NCBI GenBank assembly: GCA_937927725.1
Contig: CALBSE010000002.1
Location: 1-29,674 of the forward strand
Direction of reading: 5' to 3'
From: an uncultured Actinomycetes bacterium
GTDB lineage: Bacteria; Actinomycetota; Acidimicrobiia; Acidimicrobiales; Acidimicrobilacustridaceae
Length of the DNA: 29,674 nucleotides
The notes beneath the pieces are model-generated. The model had not been told where the DNA came from. It worked only from the letters and a program-made list of their open reading frames with translations, and ran no database searches. Position 1 is the stretch's first letter; the number at the start of each line of letters is the position of its first letter. The position numbers and the translations under genes are program-made. Below are positions 6,824 to 15,071 of the stretch, piece after piece.

Positions 6824-8653
6824 GTGAGTTTGCCGCAAGGGGCTCAGCCCCTCACACTTGAAGTCCTGCTGCAGCGAAACCAGCACAAACTTCCGCGATC
6901 GCTTTGGTCGCCGATCCTTGAACAGTTGGCTCTTGAAATCTCAACCGCCCAACGCTCAGGTGAAGCTCACGGAAACATCAGTCCTGGGACGATCCTCGTT
7001 TCTGGCGACGAGTCCAATCCTCTCGTAACAATTCTCCCTCCGACCCGTGACCCTGGTGTGTCACTCGGCGCTCTTGGTCCACGATTGACGCCAAGTCCCT
7101 ACTTCACCCCCGCTGAGGATCGACTCCACCCATCTCCAGCCTCGGACTGGTGGTCACTCGGAATCATCTTGTTAGAGATGATTACTGGTCTCCATCCTTT
7201 CCGAATCGAAGACGAGTGGCTCCCGTCTAACCGTTGGTCCGAAGTTGGTGCTATTTCCGTCTCAGCCGTGATTGATGAGCGATGGAGAATCCTGTGCCGT
7301 GGCTTGCTCGTTGATGATCCAGCTAACCGCTGGGGAAACGAGGAAACTCAAGAGTGGTTAGGAGGTTCGACGCCTGAAGTCAACGCCGATGAAGTAGTCG
7401 GGGCAACTGTGCCATTCGTCTTCCTCGATAAACCCCACTGGGTGCTCGACAGCATTGCCCGGTCCGCTGCCAATGATTGGGTCGGCGCAGCAAGGTTTAT
7501 GAGCGACGACAGCAGGCGCGGAGATCTCTATCGCTGGGCCCAGGAAGCCGGAGCAACCCCAGAGGCAATCGATTTACTCTGGGACGACGGCGGATCTCGT
7601 TCACTAAATCGCATGGTCGCATCTCTAGTTACGACGAGTAATCGCCCGTGGTCACGACGATTCGCCGACATTGAGGTGACCAACAAAGGACTTTCGTCAG
7701 CCGCCGAATCTGTCATTCAGCTTCAAGAGTTGAACGATCCCGAATCGGTTCATCAGCGGACTGTCCTGATCGAACTCGTCGAATCGGGCGCTCTTGATCT
7801 CTACCCAGCGTCGGCGAACTTTCCAGATGGGCCTCAACTCCGCACTTTCATTGCTGAGATGTCGACGGAATTGGAACGGATCGTCAGCCTGCATGTCCCA
7901 GAGCAGTCTCGGAGCAGCGGCTCTGTATTCAAAGCGGTGATCTTCGCTCACCTGATTCTCTGCCATCTGCGACCCACATATCGTTCGGACCTTGAGCGGC
8001 AATCGTCCGACCTTGTGATCCGATTGAGATCGATTCCGTGGTTTCGCGGTCTTGCGGGAGCCACGACCATTGCCGGTGATTCCATCGCCCGTGACCTCGC
8101 CCTCTCCCTGCATGCACAGGCCGCCTCGGATCAGTTGATGCATGGGGCGAGTGTGCCTCGGATAATTTCTTTCCAGGTAGAGCCAACAGCAGCGGTCAAG
8201 GGCACACCCCTAACAATCAGTTGGGTGGTTGATGGTGCAGACACGATCGAACTCATTGATTTCGGAGTCGTCGCGCCGAGCGGCACCGCTACAACTGCAG
8301 CGAAAAAGTCGACTGCTTTCGAATTACACGCAACCAATTCGAATGGCACTGTGACGTCAACGTCTGAGTGGATCGCAGTGCTGGACGCCCCGACTATTGC
8401 AGTCGTGATTCCTGACGCGGTCGTTCCGATTGCAAACATCTCGCTGCAATTCACCGACGAGCTCCGAACTCTCGGAAAGCTCCCTGCGGCATTCGCCATA
8501 GCCCCCACGGCACCAAAATTCGCGGGACTTGAAGGGCTTATGGAGATCGCACCCTCTGATCCTCCCATCGAACTCAACATCCCCTCTGTTCCAAATATCA
8601 GTTCGAAAGTTCCCAGTCTTCGAACTCTTGACCAACGCAAGGAAGATCAATGA
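6824..8653 (+). CDS. C-lobe-only pseudokinase with Ig-like C-terminal domain
   Basis: The first 180 residues match the C-terminal lobe of eukaryotic-type Ser/Thr kinases: a helix, then HGNISPGTILV at the HRD-loop position (49-59), FTPAEDR at the APE position (94-100), DWWSLGIILLEMITG (108-122) and the late Arg in DPANRW. The N-lobe with the glycine loop and ATP-binding Lys is absent. The catalytic Asp of HRD is replaced by Asn51, and no DFG motif is present, so it should not phosphorylate. A helical region follows. About 455-545 form a beta domain with ISFQVEPTAAVKGTPLTISW, typical of Ig-like folds. The GTG start at 6824 has no clear ribosome site; a stop at 6797 prevents a longer upstream reading. 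Its end overlaps the DUF4407 gene start by ATGA. A scaffold or regulatory role within the kinase/phosphatase locus is inferred. Confidence 0.85.
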   Translation: MSLPQGAQPLTLEVLLQRNQHKLPRSLWSPILEQLALEISTAQRSGEAHGNISPGTILVSGDESNPLVTILPPTRDPGVSLGALGPRLTPSPYFTPAEDRLHPSPASDWWSLGIILLEMITGLHPFRIEDEWLPSNRWSEVGAISVSAVIDERWRILCRGLLVDDPANRWGNEETQEWLGGSTPEVNADEVVGATVPFVFLDKPHWVLDSIARSAANDWVGAARFMSDDSRRGDLYRWAQEAGATPEAIDLLWDDGGSRSLNRMVASLVTTSNRPWSRRFADIEVTNKGLSSAAESVIQLQELNDPESVHQRTVLIELVESGALDLYPASANFPDGPQLRTFIAEMSTELERIVSLHVPEQSRSSGSVFKAVIFAHLILCHLRPTYRSDLERQSSDLVIRLRSIPWFRGLAGATTIAGDSIARDLALSLHAQAASDQLMHGASVPRIISFQVEPTAAVKGTPLTISWVVDGADTIELIDFGVVAPSGTATTAAKKSTAFELHATNSNGTVTSTSEWIAVLDAPTIAVVIPDAVVPIANISLQFTDELRTLGKLPAAFAIAPTAPKFAGLEGLMEIAPSDPPIELNIPSVPNISSKVPSLRTLDQRKEDQ

Positions 8654-10233
8654 CAAACGGCGGCTTCATTGACGACGCGGACGACGACCTGATCGTTGAT
8701 CCTTCAAACTCATCACAATCTTCGGGAGCACAGCCGCCTCCTCCCACCAGCACCAGCTCGTATTCGGCCGCACCTTCCGCATCCGCACAGGGTCCCGCGA
8801 CCACAAGTCCGCCTCGGAGTAACGACCCAGCGGTGATTCGTCCAAATCTCGGGGATGAATTCTCCTACTTGTTCAAGCAACCAAGGAGCAAACAAAATCC
8901 CTACAAAGGGGTCAAACGGTTCCTCGTCTTCGCATCTGGAGCACGGCCAGAAATCCTTGCGCAATGCCCTACCGACGAAGCCACACATGTCGGCCTGGGT
9001 GGAACTGTCATTGCCACAGCTGGACTCAGCGCGATCTCAATGTTTTTTGCATTGCATTCCGCACTTCACCTCAGTGCATTCAATGCACTGGTTGGTGGGT
9101 TCCTTTGGGCGCTAATCATCTTCAATCTTGACCGTTGGCTAATCGTCAGCCAAAAGCGAATGGACTCGAAGAGAAAGCAATGGATCAATGTGATCCCTCG
9201 AGTCGTCGTCGCCCTACTCCTTGGAATCGTTATTTCCGAACCTCTACTCCATCAACTTTTTCGCCCAGAGCTTGATCGTGAAGTTTCGGTTCTTCAAGCT
9301 GAGGACACCCAAACTGCACTTGATGAACTCCAGAATGGAAAACTTCAGAGGGCAATTGACGACAATATTCAACAAATTGCGGCCCTCCAAAACTCAGCAG
9401 GCGGCGTCATTGGGGATGAAGCAAAACTGCAGACCGACATTGACAAACTCAAGGCCGAGATCGCCACGACACAGGAAGCTGTATACGTTGCCGAGAAAAA
9501 ACTAAACGATGAGCAGATGGGACTTTCAAAATCAGAAAACCCCGGATGTGGCCCAATCTGTAATCAATTGAAATTAGAACTTGATCAGAAGAACGCCAAA
9601 CTTGTTGAGGTGAAGCAAGCCAACGACCCTCTGATTGCGCAGTTTCAATCTGAGCAAACCGAACTTAGATCAAAAAATACAGCTGCTCGCGAAGCCGCAA
9701 TTGCAGAAGGAGCAAAGCAACGAGAGATCTTGATCGCAAATAATGAACGTCTTCAAGACCAGCGAGCTCAGCGACGAGATGCAATTCTCAATCAGAATGG
9801 CACCGGTCTCCTGAATGACATTCGAGCGCTAAATTCACTCGGAGAAAAGCAAATCAGTATCAATATCGCCCACATCCTCATTGTCTTGATGTTCTTCGCT
9901 CTCGACACACTTCCCGTTGTTGGAAAGACGCTCCTCCTCACCGGCTCAAAGCGTCCCTACGAAAAGTTGTGCGATGCTGTCGATGAGCGAACCGAGCTTG
10001 AGGCACAACAACTCGTCTCGGATGCAGTCTTCGAAAATCAGCACCGCGAAATGGTGCTGCGCGCTGACGCCAACCTTCGGTCGCAAGTTGAGATGGATAA
10101 CAACGAATACTTCGTAAAGGTCGCTGGTGACACACAGCGCCAGGTCGGCGAAATGCTGCTCGACAAATGGCGGGAAGATGAACTCAGTCGCGTCAAGAGT
10201 GAGATCGACAAGAACCCCCCAAAGTCGATCTGA
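8650..10233 (+). CDS. DUF4407 four-helix membrane protein with long coiled coil
   Basis: This 527-residue protein has a disordered Ser/Pro-rich start (about 15-60), then the DUF4407 core. Helices are visible near 113-135, 140-165 and 180-200 (including ALIIFNLDRWLI and VALLLGIVISEPLL, a hallmark of the family), and near 403-430 (LIVLMFFALDTLPVVGKTLLL). Between the third and fourth helices lies a long charged coiled coil of about 190 residues, probably outside the cytoplasm. It contains a Cys pair in NPGCGPIC (300 and 304) that could be disulfide bonded. A cytoplasmic helical tail follows. DUF4407 has no settled function; the shape suggests a membrane sensor. Translation is coupled to the pseudokinase (ATGA overlap, GGAAG site), so the two proteins probably form a complex. 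Confidence 0.9.
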   Translation: MTNGGFIDDADDDLIVDPSNSSQSSGAQPPPPTSTSSYSAAPSASAQGPATTSPPRSNDPAVIRPNLGDEFSYLFKQPRSKQNPYKGVKRFLVFASGARPEILAQCPTDEATHVGLGGTVIATAGLSAISMFFALHSALHLSAFNALVGGFLWALIIFNLDRWLIVSQKRMDSKRKQWINVIPRVVVALLLGIVISEPLLHQLFRPELDREVSVLQAEDTQTALDELQNGKLQRAIDDNIQQIAALQNSAGGVIGDEAKLQTDIDKLKAEIATTQEAVYVAEKKLNDEQMGLSKSENPGCGPICNQLKLELDQKNAKLVEVKQANDPLIAQFQSEQTELRSKNTAAREAAIAEGAKQREILIANNERLQDQRAQRRDAILNQNGTGLLNDIRALNSLGEKQISINIAHILIVLMFFALDTLPVVGKTLLLTGSKRPYEKLCDAVDERTELEAQQLVSDAVFENQHREMVLRADANLRSQVEMDNNEYFVKVAGDTQRQVGEMLLDKWREDELSRVKSEIDKNPPKSI

Positions 10234-10947
10234 TCAAGGAGTACTTTCGTGATCCCCCATTGCGATCACGATCATCGACCTTGATTCCTCGAGCCCCTCT
10301 GATGAGGCGAGGGCTCTAATTCGTTCAGAGCAATCTGCAGCCGATGGGGCACTCCTCATGATCTTCTCGACCTCGTCTCGAGAGATTTCCACACCCAGAC
10401 GAAGACTGGTCAAAAGGAAGCGCTGCGGGCCTTCTCGGCGATCCGACCACTTCCATGGTCGTCCGAGCGAGTCGGAGATTCCACCGAAGTGATTCGATGC
10501 GCTGGCACGTTCAGCCGCTGGCCGATCCACAAGGATTCCGCTCAGCATCTCCAAAGCGACAAAATCTCCAACGCCATAGATGATTACCTGGTCAGGAGTA
10601 ACGGTAAGAGACGTCATTTGCGCTGCAATTCCATGCCACGCCGATGAGTAACTCATCTCCGTGAAAAGACGGTCATTAACTTCAGCGAGAAGACGTCCGA
10701 TCTGATCGTCCGAGAACAGTACGTCAGCTTCAAGTGCCAACTGCCCTGCAACATACGTTGCTGCTCGTCCACTTCCAGGCACCGAGGGCAACCCTCTGAC
10801 TATCGCGATATTCGCAAAATTCGCCGTGGTTTCAACAACTAACTGTCGTCCGTCCGAGGCGTTCGACATCCACCCATCAATGACAACAGACTCGAGCCCA
10901 CGCTCGGCGGTCCCTCCAATCCCACACGTTGCTGCTATCTCAATCAT
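10234..10947 (-). CDS. Degenerate PP2C-fold protein (predicted pseudophosphatase)
   Basis: The 237 residues follow the order of PP2C strands but lack the metal-binding aspartates. Where active enzymes have ADG.GG this protein has VRGLPSVPG (50-58). Where they have SDGL it has TSLRL (180-184). The final DN.T site reads ESRSMIVIAM (221-230). Only the VGD motif (YGVGDFVAL, 124-132) is kept. It is therefore probably a binding or regulatory protein, in parallel with the pseudokinase on the other strand. It is the last gene of the minus arm, 31 bases after the metallopeptidase gene. Its stop codon abuts the DUF4407 stop with no base between them. The PP2C assignment rests on motif order and context. 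Confidence 0.72.
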   Translation of the reverse strand: MIEIAATCGIGGTAERGLESVVIDGWMSNASDGRQLVVETTANFANIAIVRGLPSVPGSGRAATYVAGQLALEADVLFSDDQIGRLLAEVNDRLFTEMSYSSAWHGIAAQMTSLTVTPDQVIIYGVGDFVALEMLSGILVDRPAAERASASNHFGGISDSLGRPWKWSDRREGPQRFLLTSLRLGVEISRDEVEKIMRSAPSAADCSERIRALASSEGLEESRSMIVIAMGDHESTP

Positions 10948-10978
10948 GGTTCGCTCAACTCATTGAAATTCTTAGTTT

Positions 10979-11767
10979 TTATGAAACGCATAGTGCCTGA
11001 AGCTTTCGCGCGGCGATGTTGTCAAGTTCCCCAAAAAGATTCCCGGATGTGCACGCGGCTAACACCGAACGGAGACCTTCTCCGTAAATCGGATCCGGCG
11101 AATGAAGCATCCGATCTGCGAGAGCCGCAGGAAGGGCGCCCTTTTGACGTCGCAGCCACTCAAACGAGAGTGCCTCACAGAGACCTTCGGAGATCATCAG
11201 ATCGTGGACCTGAATATGGTTTTCCCAGATCCACGCGTGCATGTTTTCATGGACAAGGGTCGTGGCAAACCACAACGCTGGGAGACCTTGGAGCATCAGC
11301 ACGTCTCGTACATCAACGACAGCCAAACCTTCACTCGCGACTGCTCTCGTCTCACCGAGCACTGGTTGGGCTATCGAAGGATCCGCGCCAATTCGTTGTG
11401 AAAATTGAGTCTCATCGACGAAGCTGATCTTCACTCGAGAACGAAGATCGAACCCCATTAATACGAGATCCTTCCGAACCTTCGTAACCTGCTTTCGAGC
11501 AAGGGTTGGATCGACAACCGAAGATACCGAACAACTGGGGCACGACTCAATGATCGACGACAGCCTCATCCACCCCGGCTCAGTGGACGACGCTTCCTTG
11601 CCACAAAAGTGGCAACGATGTACCGCCAGGTGTGAGTAACACCTGATCTCTCCACGGAGGGTTACCGAACACGCACCAACAGGAATTTGTCCGCACTCGT
11701 AACATTCAGTTCTCATCACAACGGAAGGAACGTTGTCGAAGAAGAACTTCAAGGAACCCACTGCCAC
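10979..11767 (-). CDS. DA1-like zinc metallopeptidase with LIM-like zinc ribbons
   Basis: The N-terminal part holds several Cys/His pairs (C22/C25, C33, C43/H46, C52/C55, C76/C79), including CYECGQ and CHFCGK, a LIM-like zinc arrangement. The C-terminal part is the DA1 peptidase domain: VLMLQGLPAL, then LVHENMHAWIW with the HExxH site (H173, E174, H177), then SEGLCEALSFEWL with the likely third zinc ligand E194. This order and spacing match plant DA1 peptidases, which are regulated by ubiquitin, and bacterial relatives of unknown substrate. I use the GTG at 11767, which overlaps the kinase gene by 19 bases; an ATG at 11716 is the alternative and keeps all zinc sites. No signal peptide is seen, so it should act in the cytoplasm, perhaps cutting a partner in this locus. 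Confidence 0.85.
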   Translation of the reverse strand: MAVGSLKFFFDNVPSVVMRTECYECGQIPVGACSVTLRGEIRCYSHLAVHRCHFCGKEASSTEPGWMRLSSIIESCPSCSVSSVVDPTLARKQVTKVRKDLVLMGFDLRSRVKISFVDETQFSQRIGADPSIAQPVLGETRAVASEGLAVVDVRDVLMLQGLPALWFATTLVHENMHAWIWENHIQVHDLMISEGLCEALSFEWLRRQKGALPAALADRMLHSPDPIYGEGLRSVLAACTSGNLFGELDNIAARKLQALCVS

Positions 11768-12798
11768 TTTCCGCCAACCTTCCGAAGTTTGAGACCATCG
11801 GTCGCCGCAGAAGGGGGGTTGTTCGTTGCGGAAACGGGAGCCGTCCTTGTCTGAGTCCTTGTGTTGTTCGCCGTAGCGGCCGTTCCAGGTGCAGACCTCA
11901 GAGCTGGCGTGGTGTCCGTCGGAAACGTTTGCACGAATTTTTCGAGGTAGGACAACCAGTCCTGCATTGATGGACGCAACCTTGAATTGTCGGCCAACGA
12001 GGCCTCAAGCAGCTTTCTTCCTTCCTTGTCGAAGATCGACTCAACACGCTTGGGGTTTCTCGACACGGACGCATTCGCCCCAGGTGAAAGAACCCGAATG
12101 ACGAACAGTGCAAACTTGTAGACGTCGGTGGCCTTGGTCAGATGCCTGCTCTCGGTTCCCGGTGGATCCCAATCGGGTGAGTTGAGCTGCTCGACTGCGG
12201 CTGCATTTCCCGTCACCCGAACGGCGTCACAGTCGACCATGACGACTGAAATATCGGTCGAACTTGGACCAATCGAGTACAACGCGTTCTTCGCACTGAT
12301 GTCACCAAAAACGACTTCACGGCTCGAGAGGAATTCCAAACCACGGGCATATTCGAGACAGATTCGAAGTCGTTGGACCAGATTCACTAGACCATGACCC
12401 AATCTCCGAGCCTGTTCCGGAGAGATGAAAAGGAACTGCACCTCACGTTCAGCCCTCATCGGCTGGCCGTTCGGTTTCGTACCCGTCTGTACATAATTCG
12501 GGGGAATGATCGGCATGAGGATGCCGCGGATGCTGCCGTCCTTCGAAACAGTTCTCACTGGCCACACCGCATATCGGTCGAGTAGATCTCGTTCCGATTG
12601 CGGCATTCTCGAACGCACTCCGACAATCCCTGTGAGGCCAGCTGCGGTGATCTTCGAACTGTCCTTGTATTCCTTGTAAACCACTCCGCTCGGACAGTCG
12701 GGAAGCCTGAAGTGCGTCAGTTTATAGATCTTTCCCTGGCCACCTTCAGCGAGCAGGTCCATATTTCCCAATGAGTCCCTGGTGACGTCAATGGCCAT
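11749..12798 (-). CDS. Ser/Thr protein kinase of a TerY-P triad
   Basis: This is the kinase of the triad, 349 residues from the ATG at 12798 (MAIDVTRDSL). It has a glycine loop EGGQGKIY (18-25), the ATP-binding Lys in VVYKEYK (42), a catalytic loop GDISAKNALY (D166, N171) and the metal-binding VDCD (D189), so it should be active. The family lacks a standard HRD (here FGD) and has a compact C-lobe, as in kinases that accompany TerY and PP2C. The tail (about 290-335) is Thr/Ala-rich and ends in GGKWQWVP. The start overlaps the PP2C stop by 11 bases (ATGGCCATTGA), implying coupled translation. A longer in-frame reading to 12984 lies inside the PP2C gene and is not favoured. Confidence 0.9.
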   Translation of the reverse strand: MAIDVTRDSLGNMDLLAEGGQGKIYKLTHFRLPDCPSGVVYKEYKDSSKITAAGLTGIVGVRSRMPQSERDLLDRYAVWPVRTVSKDGSIRGILMPIIPPNYVQTGTKPNGQPMRAEREVQFLFISPEQARRLGHGLVNLVQRLRICLEYARGLEFLSSREVVFGDISAKNALYSIGPSSTDISVVMVDCDAVRVTGNAAAVEQLNSPDWDPPGTESRHLTKATDVYKFALFVIRVLSPGANASVSRNPKRVESIFDKEGRKLLEASLADNSRLRPSMQDWLSYLEKFVQTFPTDTTPALRSAPGTAATANNTRTQTRTAPVSATNNPPSAATDGLKLRKVGGKWQWVP

Positions 12799-14125
12799 CG
12801 ACGACTCCGATCGGCCAGACGACAACCGCAGTGCGATCATCATCAAATGTGTTGCGACTGAAGTCGACCTGAGCTCCAAATTGGTAGATGTTCGGAGGCG
12901 ATTTCCACCAATCTGCAAGAGCCCTGCCAGTAATTCCGGTTCCCGATCCAAGGGGATCACCGATGCCGTCGGTGACGAGGGCAAGAAATGAATTGCCTGG
13001 AATTTCCAATTCAGTTACCGGCAGATCACCGTCTGGGAGATACGGCAGCGCCATTGTCGCCGACTCGGCGATAACTGCACCATCGTTCTTCACCTCACCG
13101 ATCGGTGACCAATGGGGATCTGATTCCTCGCTTAACGTCACCAACCAACCTGAGGTATCGCCTAAACGGACGAACCATACGCGATGGTTACCGGACTCCT
13201 CAGGATCGATAGCGACGACAGCAATCGCAAAAGTTGTAGCCATTTCCAACCCGATGACCTCCGGATTGGCTGACCAATCGACGACATCAGAATCAGAGAT
13301 CCCATTGGCCTTCGCTAGGTCCGCAAGCAACCCACGTTCAGCTCGACGGCGGGACCATGCCCGCATTTCCTCGCCAGCTGTCTCATCAAGTACCCGACGC
13401 CATTCGATCTCGGACGGAAGCCCAGACTGGAGAAGTGATGCGACCTTTCGTGGCACTTGATCAGTAACCATTGATGCCGCTAGGTGCGAATATTTTCCCG
13501 CCGAAACGCCATCAGCGACAGCAATCACCAAGAATCTTTGATCACGAGTAACCCGAACAGCAAAGGAGTCCTGACGTACATCGCCCCCGTAGCGATGAGA
13601 GAGTCCACGGGTGCTAGCTGCTCGCACAACGAGACGAGGTTCTGACGCCGAATCGGCAACATCGAATCCCTCCAACTGCGAGTCACTCACCGACTGCGCA
13701 GAAAGGTCCGGGCGGGGTCGAACAACTTCGGCAGCTCTGCCGGGCGCGCCAATCTCATAAGTTGAGAATGACCCACGGAACGTCGAAGCTATGTCGTTCG
13801 AGGGAACAACTGTCGTCGGTGGTTCGCCAGAAGTATCGAGATTCAGGACAGGAGGTGCGGCTTCTAATTCCACAATTGGATCGACTGAGTGAACTTCCTG
13901 TGTGTGAGTTGCTGCCGGTTGCCGGTCTCCGTCTGGTGACGCGACACCGGTCTCGTCGTTAGACGTCGTTCGATTTCGCTTGGGCAATTTCATTGGATCG
14001 GCCCCCTTTCTCGCAGAGTACAAATCGTCATCCCGGAAGCCGATGTAGATGAGACAGATTCCCAGCGCAAGCACTACCGCAATAACAAATAGAAAAAGAA
14101 GATCGGACACCCGAACCTGCTCCAC
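12788..14125 (-). CDS. PP2C-type protein phosphatase, membrane anchored (TerY-P triad)
   Basis: A single helix at about 8-28 (LLFLFVIAVVLALGICLIYIGF) anchors the protein, followed by a disordered linker (about 35-170) and a PP2C domain (about 172-440). The metal-binding and core motifs are intact: RQD with D186, AVADGVS with D205, VRLGDT with D323, VTDGIGD with D386 and FDDDRTAVVV near 428-437. It should therefore dephosphorylate Ser/Thr phosphoproteins, probably products of the adjacent kinase, at the cytoplasmic face. The start is GTG at 14125, which follows the TGA of the vWA gene with no intervening base, so the two are coupled. It overlaps the kinase start by 11 bases. Confidence 0.92.
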   Translation of the reverse strand: MEQVRVSDLLFLFVIAVVLALGICLIYIGFRDDDLYSARKGADPMKLPKRNRTTSNDETGVASPDGDRQPAATHTQEVHSVDPIVELEAAPPVLNLDTSGEPPTTVVPSNDIASTFRGSFSTYEIGAPGRAAEVVRPRPDLSAQSVSDSQLEGFDVADSASEPRLVVRAASTRGLSHRYGGDVRQDSFAVRVTRDQRFLVIAVADGVSAGKYSHLAASMVTDQVPRKVASLLQSGLPSEIEWRRVLDETAGEEMRAWSRRRAERGLLADLAKANGISDSDVVDWSANPEVIGLEMATTFAIAVVAIDPEESGNHRVWFVRLGDTSGWLVTLSEESDPHWSPIGEVKNDGAVIAESATMALPYLPDGDLPVTELEIPGNSFLALVTDGIGDPLGSGTGITGRALADWWKSPPNIYQFGAQVDFSRNTFDDDRTAVVVWPIGVVDGH

Positions 14126-14890
14126 TCAGAGGTAGAGGTCGTCCAGATCGTCGTCGGCCCCGAGCTGAGCGATGGGGCCATTGGGATCGGGAGGCGGCAA
14201 GACGATTCCGCCGCCATTGTTGGCAACCCCAGTACCGGAAGCGAGGACGCTCTGGATCAGCAACTTCGCGATCTCTGCAACCGCATTCGCCGCAGCGCGT
14301 TCATCTCCTGTCGACATGAACATTGACATCGCACGATTTGCTGGTTGGGTCGGATGGATGAGTTGCTGCAAGATCTGGGGATTCGCCCCAACAAGACCGA
14401 ACGGAATCACGTTGGGATACATGCGAAATCCCTGTGTCGTTGCCTTGTCGAAGAAGGTGAGATTGTGGAAGGCATTCTTCCAGTCTCCCTCGTTGTCGGT
14501 CGGCTCTCCATCACTCAAGAAGAACACTGCCGGACGATGCACCAAGAAGCCATCGGCTTTGAGCATGTTGACGTCGTTCTCGATCTGAGTCCGAAGAGCG
14601 TTGAATGCCGCGACGTAACTGGTTCCGCCGCGACCTTCAAATGCCGGCATCGATGGTTCATCGAGAAGGTTGCAAAGTGGCAGTACCACTCGTGAGTCAT
14701 CAGAGAAGTCCAGAGCGGAGAATCGAATCTTGTCGCAGATGATCGGATTCCGTTCCAAAGCCTCGACAAGTGCCGGAAGAATCTTGTTCACCTCGTCGAG
14801 TGCACCGCTCTGCACCATTGAGATTGATACGTCGCAAACCAAATAGAACGGAAGCAACTTCAACTGATCGTCATGATTTACATCGGACAT
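14126..14890 (-). CDS. TerY-like von Willebrand factor A domain protein
   Basis: The 254-residue protein opens with LLPFYLVCDVSISM, the TerY signature, and has a complete MIDAS metal site: D20-x-S22-x-S24, T90 in GRGGTSY and D127 in FLSDGEPTD. vWA domains bind protein ligands through this metal. TerY proteins occur with a PP2C and a kinase in the TerY-P triad, associated with tellurium/stress-response (Ter) gene neighbourhoods. No TerD or TerC gene is seen here. The C-terminus is a flexible Gly/Pro linker with an acidic GADDDLDDLYL end. It is the first gene of the minus arm and is divergent from the DUF4190 gene, with about 180 bases between the starts. The symbol terY is not assigned because family members differ in role. 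Confidence 0.92.
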   Translation of the reverse strand: MSDVNHDDQLKLLPFYLVCDVSISMVQSGALDEVNKILPALVEALERNPIICDKIRFSALDFSDDSRVVLPLCNLLDEPSMPAFEGRGGTSYVAAFNALRTQIENDVNMLKADGFLVHRPAVFFLSDGEPTDNEGDWKNAFHNLTFFDKATTQGFRMYPNVIPFGLVGANPQILQQLIHPTQPANRAMSMFMSTGDERAAANAVAEIAKLLIQSVLASGTGVANNGGGIVLPPPDPNGPIAQLGADDDLDDLYL

Positions 14891-15071
14891 TCGAACCCAC
14901 GCCTTTCGCCTGCCAGGGCCTGTGCCCTCGCTCCCGCAAGCACCGAACCCTAGCCAACCTGCAATAGATCGAGCAACGGATTTCTCTCGTCACTCGCCGT
15001 CAACCGACTATCTTCGCCGTGCGACCACAGTGCGACTCGTCCTTAAGGCCCACACGATCGGCGGAGATGAA

